A DNA stretch of 41,348 nucleotides from Candidatus Flavonifractor merdavium (GTDB lineage: Bacteria; Bacillota; Clostridia; Oscillospirales; Oscillospiraceae), in the NCBI GenBank assembly GCA_019119335.1, contig DWXF01000013.1:1-41348 (forward strand), written 5' to 3'. Position 1 is the stretch's first letter, and every line of letters begins with the position of its first letter. Positions 23,760 to 32,288 of the stretch are shown here, piece after piece. The translations under genes and the position numbers were made by a program. Below the pieces are notes generated by a model. The model ran no database searches. It was given only the letters and a program-made list of their open reading frames with translations, and was not told where the DNA came from.

Positions 23760-24728
23760 TCATATTCCGCAAATGGCCGGAGCTGTTTCCGGCTCCAGCG
23801 CCTGCTCCAGAAGCCCAAGCAGCTCTCGGCGCAGAGGCTCTGGACCCAAAAGAGTAACACCCGGACCCAGAGAGAGCAGCCGGCGAAGAATAACACTGCG
23901 GTCAAACCGGTACCAACGAAAGCGCAGGAGAAAACGTTCCCGGCCCTCCTGCGCGATTTCCACGAACAGCTGATCCTCAAAGGCCAGAAAGCAGCGCTCC
24001 AGCGCCCCCCGGTTAGGGGACACCCCCAGCACCACCGGTTCCGGCTCCAGCAGAGTCTCCATGGCCTCCTCGATCTCCTCAGGGGAAATGTCCACCGCAG
24101 CCCCCAGGCGGAGGCCGGATAGATTATCCAGCCGGGCCTTGATGGTCCGCCGGGCCGCCGGATCATAGAAAATGACCCACCAGCGCCGGTCAAAGGCCCC
24201 GTACTCCACCTTCCAGGGGAGGGTAACCGCCTGCCGGAGCCGTGGGTCGGCCCGGGTCTGGTAGGTGTACTCCATCATCCGTCCCTGGCGGATGGCCTGA
24301 AGGATGGCGGCGAGATTTTCCTGCTGGGGCAGGGGGTCCAGCCGGTTCTTGGGCCGCAGCCGCTGGATGGACTCCAGATTCTCCTCCCGCTCCACCAGCT
24401 GATGTCTGAGCTTCTCCGCCGTCTCCGGGGTCAGGAAACACGCCGCCTCCGGCCGGCTCAGCAGGAAGGAGAGAAACTCCTCCTCCGCCCGGCACAGCGG
24501 CAGCGGGGCGCGGGTGTTCCGGTCCCTCCGGCGGCAGCCGTCCTGATCCAGGCGGAGCATCCCCGCCGCCTCCATGGGCCGAAGCACCTGACCGCTGTAA
24601 TCCAGACCCAGCCGCCGGGCCAGCCCGTCCAGTTCCTCCCGGGTCACCCGCTCCCGGGCAGACAACAGGGCCAGAACCTCCAGGGCAAACTGAAGGCTCC
24701 GGCCCTGATACTTGTGAAACAGTTCCAT
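23760..24728 (-). CDS. WYL-domain transcriptional regulator (second of a pair)
   Basis: 322 residues from the ATG at 24728, with GGGAGG 8 nt upstream and only 4 bp after the stop of the first WYL gene. An N-terminal winged-helix-like part (LEVLALLSARERVTREELDGLA) precedes a WYL-type sensor domain around residues 140-235 (MMEYTYQTRADPRLRQAVTL, then RRWWVIFYDPAARRTIKARL), where the usual W-Y-L is degenerate. A C-terminal WCX-like region follows. WYL proteins bind nucleic acid or nucleotide ligands and often regulate stress and defence loci. It probably acts together with its partner gene. Confidence 0.8.
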   Translation of the reverse strand: MELFHKYQGRSLQFALEVLALLSARERVTREELDGLARRLGLDYSGQVLRPMEAAGMLRLDQDGCRRRDRNTRAPLPLCRAEEEFLSFLLSRPEAACFLTPETAEKLRHQLVEREENLESIQRLRPKNRLDPLPQQENLAAILQAIRQGRMMEYTYQTRADPRLRQAVTLPWKVEYGAFDRRWWVIFYDPAARRTIKARLDNLSGLRLGAAVDISPEEIEEAMETLLEPEPVVLGVSPNRGALERCFLAFEDQLFVEIAQEGRERFLLRFRWYRFDRSVILRRLLSLGPGVTLLGPEPLRRELLGLLEQALEPETAPAICGI

Positions 24729-24732
24729 ATTC

Positions 24733-25977
24733 TTACTCCTCCCGGCCGCACAGTCCATCCCGGATGCGCTCCAGATCCTCCTTCAACCGCCGGGGCAAGT
24801 CGTGCTCCCCCGGCTCCACCCGCAGCCAGGGGGAGAAGGACCGCAGAAAGGGCACCAGCTCCTGGGGGTCGTTGACCCGGGCCTCATAGTACTCCCCGCC
24901 GTTCTCCTCTCTTACCTCACCCACCTGCATCTCCCGCAGGAACTGAGCCCTCATGCCGGGCAGGCGTTCAAAATTCAGCCTGGCCCGCACCAGCACCGGC
25001 CGACCCGAGGGTGGGAGAAGGCCGGAGCACAGGCTGTCCGCATAAGCCTCCCGCACTGCCCTCTCCGCGGCGCTCCATGTCTCCTCGGGCAGGGGCTCCA
25101 GCGGCTTCACCCGGCGGATAGACCGCACCCGGTGCAGGGTGGGCCTGTCCTCCTCCAGACACAGCAAATACCACCGGCCCAGCCGCACATCGGCCCGCAG
25201 GGCCACAGGAACGGCGGCCGCCGTTCCGCAGACCAGCTCCAGCTCCACCCGCCGGTGCTGCTTCCGGGCGTCCAGCAGCTGATAGACCACATTTTCGTCA
25301 AAGATGTTGCACTTCACGTTTCCCCGCAGGAGGAAGGGGCTCTCCGGCCGCTCTGACAATCCCCGGCGCTCCAACTCCCGCCGGATGCTCCGGCGCAGGA
25401 AGCTGCCCGCTACCCGGGGGTAAGCTACCCCGGCGGCAAAGCGCACATAGTCCTCCAGAGCCATCAGCTCCTCCGCGGTCAGCGGGGCCAGGGGACTGCC
25501 CGCCAGGCGGAAGGCCTTGCCCTCCCGCCGCAGGTAGCCGTACTCCTCCAGCTCCAGGGCACGGCGGCGCACGGTGGCGTAGGCCGCCTCCCGGTCGCCC
25601 AGCCCCATGAGCTCCACCGCCGCGCACAGCCCGTCCAACGTTCTGGGCTGCCGGGCGCAGGCGGACAGGATGCACAGCACCTGGAGCAGCTCCTCCTCCT
25701 TCATGGAGTGGAGCAGATAGGAGTCGGCCAGGCGGTCCTCCCCGCTTTTGGAGTACTCCCGCTGAAAGCGCAGGTACTTCTTCCCTCCCTGCCACCGGGC
25801 GTCCTCGTCCATTTCGGGATACAGGGATCGGAGCAGGCCCGCCCCGTAGTCGTAGTCCTTCACCCCGCCGATGCCCGATTGGGCAAAATCCTCCCGGCTG
25901 AAAAACCCGTAGAGGTAGATCTGCTCCAGAAAACGCCGGATTCGGTTGTAGTCCTTGATTCCCTTGACCGCCGCCAC
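24733..25977 (-). CDS. WYL-domain transcriptional regulator (first of a pair)
   Basis: 414 residues. A helical N-terminal region with a winged-helix-like segment (residues 1-160) is followed by a WYL domain (RRVELELVCG, then LRADVRLGRWYLLCLEEDRPTLHRVRSIRRVKPLE, about residues 225-285) and a C-terminal extension typical of WCX. The start is a GTG at 25977 preceded by GGGAG/GGAG; upstream ATGs are out of frame. A perfect sigma-A promoter (26052-26080) drives it. It lies directly behind the TerY-P/Sel1 operon but is separated from it by a terminator, so it is an independent unit that could regulate its neighbour. Confidence 0.85.
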   Translation of the reverse strand: MAAVKGIKDYNRIRRFLEQIYLYGFFSREDFAQSGIGGVKDYDYGAGLLRSLYPEMDEDARWQGGKKYLRFQREYSKSGEDRLADSYLLHSMKEEELLQVLCILSACARQPRTLDGLCAAVELMGLGDREAAYATVRRRALELEEYGYLRREGKAFRLAGSPLAPLTAEELMALEDYVRFAAGVAYPRVAGSFLRRSIRRELERRGLSERPESPFLLRGNVKCNIFDENVVYQLLDARKQHRRVELELVCGTAAAVPVALRADVRLGRWYLLCLEEDRPTLHRVRSIRRVKPLEPLPEETWSAAERAVREAYADSLCSGLLPPSGRPVLVRARLNFERLPGMRAQFLREMQVGEVREENGGEYYEARVNDPQELVPFLRSFSPWLRVEPGEHDLPRRLKEDLERIRDGLCGREE

Positions 25978-26051
25978 AGCTCCATCTCCCAGAACCGCCG
26001 GCAGAGCCGTGACCCGCCGGACCGTTTTATACTTAGAAATAGCTGGATTTT

Positions 26052-26080
26052 ATTATAAGGCCCCCCATTTTCCCTGTCAA
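26052..26080 (-). promoter_or_regulatory. Consensus sigma-A promoter for the WYL pair
   Basis: On the minus strand TTGACA (26080-26075), a 17-nt spacer and TATAAT (26057-26052): both hexamers are perfect. It lies 75 bp before the GTG of the first WYL gene and just after the terminator of the upstream operon. Such a strong promoter usually implies tight repression or high expression. Confidence 0.88.
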
Positions 26081-26101
26081 CGCTTCCGGCGCAGGCAGAA
26101 A

Positions 26102-26135
26102 GCCGCCCCGGGTCCTCACAAGGACCCGGGGCGGC
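26102..26135 (-). terminator. Terminator of the TerY-P/Sel1 operon
   Basis: A perfect 15-bp stem GCCGCCCCGGGTCCT (26102-26116) with its complement at 26121-26135 and a 4-nt loop, followed on the minus strand by TTTCT. It ends the operon that begins near 36980. Confidence 0.85.
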
Positions 26136-26204
26136 TCCGATTTGCACAATGCGGGAGACGAAGACCGCTACCGGAGGTATGTCCGGGGGATGCGCCCTAC
26201 CACA

Positions 26205-26378
26205 GCCCCCATTTTTTCGTGCAAGCTCCTTCTGGGCTTTCTCAAATCCCTGTTTTGCCGCTCTTGTCAGCCAATGGCAGTACTGTTCCTCGTCCTTCTC
26301 CGCGCCCAGGCCGTACTTGTAGCACCGGGACAATTCCCACCGGGCTTCGGTATGTCCCCTTTGAAGCCGGCGGGCCCG
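26205..26378 (-). pseudogene. In-frame Sel1-repeat sequence behind an amber stop
   Basis: Directly after the TAG at 26381-26379 the same frame continues for about 58 codons with clear Sel1-repeat character (EARWELSRCYKYGLG, then EEQYCHWLTRAAKQG and EKAQKELARKN). It looks like the original end of the preceding gene, cut off by a nonsense change or by a small rearrangement (the residues just before and after the stop do not fit the repeat). An ATG at 26333 could in principle restart translation but has no good ribosome binding site. Confidence 0.6.
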
Positions 26379-28121
26379 CTACTCCCCATCCGCTCCGTCC
26401 GGATGGTATACGTCCAACTCATGCAGGGCTTCGGGGTGTCCCTGCTCCGCCGCCTTTTTCAGCCAGTGGAGGTACCGCTCCTCATTTTTCTTCACGCCCT
26501 GCCCGTCCCGATAGCAGCAGGCCATGGCATACTGGGCCCCGGCGTCCCCCAGTTCCGCCGCCCGCAGGTACCACATGGCCGCCTCCACCCGATTCCGGGT
26601 CACGCCGTCCCCTCTGGCGTACAGGCTGGCCAGCCCCACCTGGGCCGGGATGGAATCCAGCCCAGCCGCCCCATACAGATATTTGCGGCACTCCCCGTCG
26701 TCCCGGGCCGCGCCGTTTTCCTGGGCGTATGCCTCTACCAGCTCCTTTTTGGCGTTCTCATCTCCGCCCTCAGCCAGCCGCCGCAGCCAGGACAAACCCC
26801 GCTCCCGGCTTTGTGGGTCGTCCGGTCGCTGCCGGCAATACCGGGCCAGCTCCCACATTGCCGGAGCGTCCTTTTGCTCTGCCGCCCGCTCCAGCCAGGC
26901 GATCCACGCTTCCTCGCTCTGCTCCACGCCCTCCCCGTTCCGGCAGCACTGGGCCATCTCTCTCTGGGCCCCGACGTCCCCCTGCTCCGCCGCCCGACGG
27001 TACCACTCCGCCGCCCGGGTCCAGTCCTGTGGGACACACATTCCATACTGGTACTCATGTCCCAGCTGCCTCTGGGCCTGGGCAAGCCCCTGTTCCGCTG
27101 CCAGGCTCAGCCAGCGGAGGTGCTCTTCCTCGCTCCGCTCCACGCCGTACCCGAACCAGCAGCACATGGCAAATCGGTACTGTGCCTGGGCGTCGCCCTG
27201 CTCCGCCGCCCGCCGAAACCACTCCGCTGCGCTCCGGCGGCGCTCCGCCGCCTGCTCCCCGATATACTTGCCCGACTTCAGCTCCTCCAGACACAGATCT
27301 CCCAGCTCCCGCTGTGCCCCGGGCTCTCCGGCCTCCGCCCCGGCCCGGATCCGGCGGCGATGGACGCAGCGCTCCTTTGCCTTCTGCCGGCGGGACCAAT
27401 CCTCGCCGTAATAGCGGGCCTCGGCGTCGTCAACGCCCGCCCGCTGTGCCCGGCGCAGCCAGCTCAGCCCGCGCCCCTGGCTGCGGGGTACGCCGTCCCC
27501 GGTGCGGTAGCGGAGGGCCAGCTTCAGCATGTCCTCGCCGCTGCCCCGCCGGGCCGCGGCAACAAACCAGGCCTCCGCCTGTGCCAGGTCCTGTTCCACA
27601 CCCTTGCCCTGGGCATAGCACTCCCCCAGCAGCACCATGGCCCGGAGCTCACCGCCCTTCGCTGCGCTGCGCAGCAGTTTCACCGCCTGCTCCGGCTGGT
27701 CGGGCAGCAGCATCTCTCCCCGCAGCAGACAGGCCTGGGGGTGTTCCTGCTCCACCGCCATGCTCAGATAGCGCTCCACGTCGGAATCCCACGCGGGGTC
27801 GGGGTGGTTCAGAAAATAGGCCGCAATCTCATACTGGGCCTGGGCCTCCCCCTTCTCCGCCGCCTCACACCAGTCGGGCAGGGTATCTAGGGTAAGCGCT
27901 TCCCGGGACGGCTGGGGCTTCTCCACCACGGAGCGCAGCAGCGCCGCGGCCTCCTCATGGCCCTGCTCCGCCGCCCGGCGCAGCCACTTCTCCGCCTCCG
28001 CGCCGCTCTGTTCCACACCCGCTCCCCGCAGATAGCACTGTCCCAGGGCAAATTGTACCTCCGGGTCGCTCTGATCCGACTCCCAAAGGTCCAAAACCTG
28101 ATTTTGCCCGTATTCATCCAT
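26379..28121 (-). CDS. Sel1-like repeat protein, third of three in the operon
   Basis: 580 residues from the ATG at 28121, which has AGGAGG 8 nt upstream; the in-frame ATG at 28145 has none. The protein is built almost wholly of 36-residue Sel1-like repeats (A..LG..Y..G.GV..D...A..W...AAEQG) and has no signal peptide or membrane segment. Sel1 repeats form curved helical scaffolds for protein binding, so it is probably a cytoplasmic adaptor or sensor of the kinase/phosphatase system encoded upstream. The two soluble Sel1 paralogues and the N-terminus of the membrane one begin with the same motif (LG.CYL.G.GVE...AEAEKWLR), which points to local duplication. The gene ends at a TAG that interrupts a repeat. 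Confidence 0.88.
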   Translation of the reverse strand: MDEYGQNQVLDLWESDQSDPEVQFALGQCYLRGAGVEQSGAEAEKWLRRAAEQGHEEAAALLRSVVEKPQPSREALTLDTLPDWCEAAEKGEAQAQYEIAAYFLNHPDPAWDSDVERYLSMAVEQEHPQACLLRGEMLLPDQPEQAVKLLRSAAKGGELRAMVLLGECYAQGKGVEQDLAQAEAWFVAAARRGSGEDMLKLALRYRTGDGVPRSQGRGLSWLRRAQRAGVDDAEARYYGEDWSRRQKAKERCVHRRRIRAGAEAGEPGAQRELGDLCLEELKSGKYIGEQAAERRRSAAEWFRRAAEQGDAQAQYRFAMCCWFGYGVERSEEEHLRWLSLAAEQGLAQAQRQLGHEYQYGMCVPQDWTRAAEWYRRAAEQGDVGAQREMAQCCRNGEGVEQSEEAWIAWLERAAEQKDAPAMWELARYCRQRPDDPQSRERGLSWLRRLAEGGDENAKKELVEAYAQENGAARDDGECRKYLYGAAGLDSIPAQVGLASLYARGDGVTRNRVEAAMWYLRAAELGDAGAQYAMACCYRDGQGVKKNEERYLHWLKKAAEQGHPEALHELDVYHPDGADGE

Positions 28122-28190
28122 CTTCCGTTCCTCCTGCTTCCCCATTGTATCCCGCCGCTCCTGCCCCGGGCTTCGCGGACGCGGGGTGCG

Positions 28191-30116
28191 TCAGGCCTCG
28201 TTGTACCGCTCCAGCTCCCACCGGGCATCCATAGACCGATTCAGCCGCGCTCTGCGCAGCCAATGGAGATATTGCTCTTCGTTTCGCTCTACGCCTGTCC
28301 CTTTCTTATAGCACATGGCCAGGTCGTACTGGGCGGACGCACTGCCGCTCTCTGCCGCCTGGCGCAGCCAGTGGAGGTACTGTTCCCCGCTTTGCTCCAC
28401 GCCGTACCCATTTTTATAACAGTAGGTCAGCCGTCTCTGGGCGTTGCAATTTCCCTGCTCCGCTGCCTTGCGCAGCCAATGGACAGCCTGTGTCTTGTCC
28501 GGTTCCACACCGCACCCATCGATATAGCAGGTGGCCAGATCGTACTGGGACAGAGCATGACCTCCCTCTGCCGCCTGGCGCAGCCAATGCAGGTACTGTT
28601 CCCCGCTTTGCTCCACACCGCTCCCATCTCTGTACAGACGGGCCAGATTTCGCCGGGCGTACCCATCTCCCAGTTCCGCTGCCCGCCGGTACCACTCTGC
28701 CGCCAGGGCCGGATCCCCGGGGACACCTCTGCCATCTTCGTATGCCGCCCCCAGATTATTCTGGGCCGCGGCATTTTTCTGCTCCGCCGCCTTGCGGTAG
28801 CACACAGCGGCCTGCTCCAGGTCCTGGGAAACGCCCCTTCCCCCTGCATACGCGAGGGCCAGACTCTTCCAGCCTAATGCGGCTCCCTGCCCTACCGCCC
28901 GACGCAGCCAATCGAGGTACTGTTCTGTGCTCTGTTCCACGCCGTGTCCCTTCCAATAGCACCAGGCCAGGTTGCATTGCGCCGTGGCATATCCCTGCTC
29001 CGCCGCCTTGCGGTACCAGGCTACTGCCTGCTCCAGGTCCTGGGGAACGCCCTCTCCTATGTTGCAGGCAAACCCCAGACTGTTCCACGCCCCGATATCG
29101 CCCTGATCCGCCGCCTTTCGCAGCCAGCTGAGGGCCAGCTCCATATTCTGTTCCACGCCGGTACCACTCCAATAGCACAGGCCCAGGCGCCGCTGGGCCT
29201 CCCCGTGGCCCTGCTCTGCCGCACGCCGGTACCACTCCGCCGCCTTGGGCCAGTCGGGGACGGTCTCATTCCACCGGGCATACTGCTGCCCCAGCTCATT
29301 CTGGGCCTGGGGGTCGCCCGCCTCCGCCCGGGCACGGAGGGGAGCCAGGCGTGCTTCCCGGGCCTGCTGAGCTTCCCGCTCCTTCCGGGCCGCCCACTCC
29401 TCGCCATAGTAGCGCGCCTCGGCGTCGGCCACGCCCGCCTGCTGCGCCTGCCGGAACCAGCTCATGCTACGCCCCGGGCTGCGGGGCACGCCGTCCCCCC
29501 GGCGATAGCGGATGGCCAGCTTCAGCATATCCTCCCCGCCGCCCCGCCGGGCCGCGGCAATAAACCAGGCCTCCGCCTGTTCCGGATCCTGCCCCACGCC
29601 CTCGCCCCGGGCGCAGCACTCGCCCAGCAGCTCCATGGCCCGGGGCACGCCGCAGTCCGCCGCGTTGCGCAGATGAACCAGGGCCTGCTGAGGGTGAGCC
29701 TCCAGCAGCTTCATCCCCAGCCGCAGACAGGCCTGGGGATGCCCCTGCTCCACCGCCATCTCCAGATAGCGCTCCACGTCCTCCTGCCACGCCGAATCGG
29801 GGTGATCCAGAAAGTAGGCCGCAACCTCATACTGGGCCTGGGCATTTCCGTCCTCCGCCGCCACACACCAGTCGGGCAGCGTCTCATCATCCAGCGCCCC
29901 CTCCGGCAACCCGGGCTCCCGGGAGGAGGCCAGCAGGGCCGCCGCCCCGCTGTGCCCCTGCTCCGCCGCCAGGCGCAGCCACTTCTCCGCCTCCCCTCCG
30001 TTTGGCTCCACACCGGTCCCCGTCAGATAGCACCGGCCCAGCTCATACTGGATCTGAGGGTCGTGCTGATCTCCCTCCAGAAGGTCCCGAAATCGGTTCT
30101 TTTCGTCTTCGCCCAT
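28191..30116 (-). CDS. Sel1-like repeat protein, second of three in the operon
   Basis: 641 residues; ATG at 30116 with GGGAGGAG upstream. About fifteen Sel1-like repeats run the full length, many near-identical (YRKAAEQG, GVEQSGEQYLHWLRQAAE). N-terminal region (DLLEGDQHDPQIQYELGRCYLTGTGVE) is nearly the same as that of the membrane-anchored paralogue encoded just upstream, which indicates recent duplication. No targeting signal is visible, so it should be cytoplasmic. It probably scaffolds interactions within the triad; repeat number could vary between strains because the DNA copies are very similar. Confidence 0.88.
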   Translation of the reverse strand: MGEDEKNRFRDLLEGDQHDPQIQYELGRCYLTGTGVEPNGGEAEKWLRLAAEQGHSGAAALLASSREPGLPEGALDDETLPDWCVAAEDGNAQAQYEVAAYFLDHPDSAWQEDVERYLEMAVEQGHPQACLRLGMKLLEAHPQQALVHLRNAADCGVPRAMELLGECCARGEGVGQDPEQAEAWFIAAARRGGGEDMLKLAIRYRRGDGVPRSPGRSMSWFRQAQQAGVADAEARYYGEEWAARKEREAQQAREARLAPLRARAEAGDPQAQNELGQQYARWNETVPDWPKAAEWYRRAAEQGHGEAQRRLGLCYWSGTGVEQNMELALSWLRKAADQGDIGAWNSLGFACNIGEGVPQDLEQAVAWYRKAAEQGYATAQCNLAWCYWKGHGVEQSTEQYLDWLRRAVGQGAALGWKSLALAYAGGRGVSQDLEQAAVCYRKAAEQKNAAAQNNLGAAYEDGRGVPGDPALAAEWYRRAAELGDGYARRNLARLYRDGSGVEQSGEQYLHWLRQAAEGGHALSQYDLATCYIDGCGVEPDKTQAVHWLRKAAEQGNCNAQRRLTYCYKNGYGVEQSGEQYLHWLRQAAESGSASAQYDLAMCYKKGTGVERNEEQYLHWLRRARLNRSMDARWELERYNEA

Positions 30117-30152
30117 GGTTCTCTCCTCCCGTCATCCCGTGTGGGCCGTTCA

Positions 30153-32288
30153 TCATTGGGGCTGCTTTCTGAAGATCAACAGCAGCGGCAAAGCGGCGCT
30201 GACAGCGGCCACAAGGATATTCCACAGCAAATAGAGCAAAACAAACACCAGACAAAGGATGAAACCCAAAAAGCCCCTTCCTTCCACTAAAAAAGACTTT
30301 ACCAAATACATGACCTGTATAATTACCATACCATATACCGGAAACTGCAGGAAGGTCAGGTGTCCGCTGAGCATCAGCAAAAGCCATGCCGTTATGCACA
30401 GGCCCAGCACAGAGCTGGCCAGAATACTCGCAAGTGTGCTGTGAGAAAATGTGAACTCGTAGAGAAACACTGTAACCGCTTCGCTCTGGAACTTCACATG
30501 GAACGTCTGGTCCGCCAGACAAAGCGTCCCCAATACCGCTGGGGCCAGCAGCGCGATACTGTATACAACGAGCCCCCCTTTAAGCACAGGGCCTTGAACC
30601 AGCGCCGGTTTATTCTCGCCAAAAAGCCGTTTCCACAAAGGTGTCCCCTTCCCCGTGAAAAGGAGCACGAATCCTTTTCCCAGGAAATGCTCCGGCATAA
30701 AGGGCTCAAATCCCAAGCGTAAAGCGCTCCACGTTGCGGCACCCACGATCCCCTTGGACAGGGCAACGTTCCATCCCACATAGGGGATATAGACAAAGAG
30801 GAACAGCATGAGAATCGTACTTAAAGGACGATCATAGGAAATAAGGGACAATGCGCTGATCAAATTGAATGCCACCAGGAACGGCGGGACAATCCGCAGA
30901 AGTCTTATGCGCCCACCGTAAATGAGGAGGACCCATCCGCCCAGGCACAGACCCAGAGAGCATGCCAAAAACCCATAGAACAAAAGTCCGTGGGCCTCCG
31001 CAAGGCGCTGCGCCAGGGCCGCGCCCATACCCACGGCGTCTGTCATCCTGTCGAGCACATCCGCACTGAGTTTGAGCACCTCGTTATTGATGCCGCTGCG
31101 GTGGAGGGCGATGGCCGTACACAGCCAGGTGCCCAGTCCGCCGGCCAGCAGCAGCACCGCGCCCAGCAAAAAGGTCACCCATTCCAGCGTTCCCACCAAA
31201 AGCGCCTCGCGGAAGGCGTACCTGGCCTCCAGCTTTGCCTGGCGCTCCGCTTCTTCCTTCTCCCGGCGCCGCCGCTCCGCCTCCCGGGCGGCTCGCTGCT
31301 CGGCTTCCTCCTTCTCCCGGGCGGCCCGCCGCTCGGCCTCCTCTTTCTCCCGGACAGCCTTCCGCTCCGCTTCTTCCTTCTCCCGGCGCTGCCGCTCGGC
31401 TTCCTCAGCCGCCTTCCGCTCCGCTTCTTCTTTCTCCCGGCGCTGCCGCTCAGCTTCCTCCGCGGCCTTCCGCTCCGCTTCTTCCCTCTCCCGGCGCTGC
31501 CGCTCAGCTTCCTCCGCAGCCTTCCGCTCGGCCTCTTTCCGCTGCTGCTCCCGGACATACTGTCCGTACTCCGCTTCAAACCGTTCCCGGGCGTCGGGGC
31601 AGCCCGCGTCCCGGGCCTTCTTGACCCAGCTGTACGCCTTTCCCCGGCTTTCGGGCACGCCATCCCCCTTGGCATAGCGCAGAGCCAGCAGCAACATCCG
31701 CTCACTGCCGCCCCGCTCCGCCGCCTGGATGTACCGGCGCTCCGCCTCCGCCTCGTCCCGGGCTGTGCCCGTACCCTGGCTGCAGCAATCGCCCAGCAGC
31801 TCCGCCGCCTCCCACAATCCGCAGTCCGCCGCGTTGCGCAGCAGCTTCACCGCCTCCTCCGGCTTTTGCTGGGAAAAGCGCCGCTTGGCCAGCAGCAGGC
31901 AGGCCTCCGGGTGGCCCTGGCCGGCGGCCATGCTCAGATACCGCTCGGCCTCGGCCTGCTCCACCTGACCGCTGCACCCCAAAAAGTAGGAGGCCACCCG
32001 GAACTGAGCCTCCACGTCCCCTTCCTCTGCCCGGAGACACCAGTCGGGCAGGGTGTCCTCTGTCAGCGCTTCGGCCCGGGGCTTCTCCCGGTGGGAGGGC
32101 GCGGCCAGCAGGGCCGCAGCCTCGCTGTGCCCCTGCTCCGCCGCCCGGCGGAGCCACTTTTCCGCCTCCGCGCCGTTCTGCTCCACGCCGGTCCCCGTCA
32201 AATAGCACCGGCCCAGCTCATACTGGACCTCCGGGTCGTGCTGATCCCCCTCCAGAAGGTCCCGAAATCTCTCTCTTTCTTCGTTCAT
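30153..32288 (-). CDS. Membrane-anchored Sel1-repeat/coiled-coil protein
   Basis: 711 residues in three parts. Residues 1-240 are Sel1-like repeats nearly identical at the start to the downstream paralogue. Residues 245-355 are a highly charged Glu/Arg/Ala coiled coil built of 18-residue units such as ERKAAEEAERQRREKEEA. Residues 360-705 form about eight hydrophobic helices (for example around 366-392, 434-457, 466-500, 572-592, 620-642, 648-665 and 672-705). There is no signal peptide, so the Sel1 and coiled-coil parts face the cytoplasm. The ATG overlaps the stop of the PP2C gene by 4 bp. It could tether the kinase/phosphatase system to the membrane or act as its membrane effector. The transmembrane region is not a family I recognise. 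Confidence 0.88.
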   Translation of the reverse strand: MNEERERFRDLLEGDQHDPEVQYELGRCYLTGTGVEQNGAEAEKWLRRAAEQGHSEAAALLAAPSHREKPRAEALTEDTLPDWCLRAEEGDVEAQFRVASYFLGCSGQVEQAEAERYLSMAAGQGHPEACLLLAKRRFSQQKPEEAVKLLRNAADCGLWEAAELLGDCCSQGTGTARDEAEAERRYIQAAERGGSERMLLLALRYAKGDGVPESRGKAYSWVKKARDAGCPDARERFEAEYGQYVREQQRKEAERKAAEEAERQRREREEAERKAAEEAERQRREKEEAERKAAEEAERQRREKEEAERKAVREKEEAERRAAREKEEAEQRAAREAERRRREKEEAERQAKLEARYAFREALLVGTLEWVTFLLGAVLLLAGGLGTWLCTAIALHRSGINNEVLKLSADVLDRMTDAVGMGAALAQRLAEAHGLLFYGFLACSLGLCLGGWVLLIYGGRIRLLRIVPPFLVAFNLISALSLISYDRPLSTILMLFLFVYIPYVGWNVALSKGIVGAATWSALRLGFEPFMPEHFLGKGFVLLFTGKGTPLWKRLFGENKPALVQGPVLKGGLVVYSIALLAPAVLGTLCLADQTFHVKFQSEAVTVFLYEFTFSHSTLASILASSVLGLCITAWLLLMLSGHLTFLQFPVYGMVIIQVMYLVKSFLVEGRGFLGFILCLVFVLLYLLWNILVAAVSAALPLLLIFRKQPQ
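31368..31529 (-). repeat. Three 54-bp tandem repeats encoding the coiled coil
   Basis: Three near-identical 54-bp units encode the 18-residue repeats (residues 254-307) of the membrane Sel1 protein. Shorter related units continue to about 31240. The repeats are in frame, so slippage would lengthen or shorten the coiled coil without breaking the gene. Confidence 0.85.

Noticed and set aside
25955-27895. Two long plus-strand frames opposite the Sel1 gene
   Set aside because: Pro/Arg-rich or Leu/Pro-rich translations of the complementary strand of repeats; they inherit the repeat periodicity but show no real protein features.
31240-31530. Regular short repeats considered as a CRISPR array
   Set aside because: The 54-bp units are contiguous, without spacers, and encode an in-frame Glu/Arg/Ala coiled coil.
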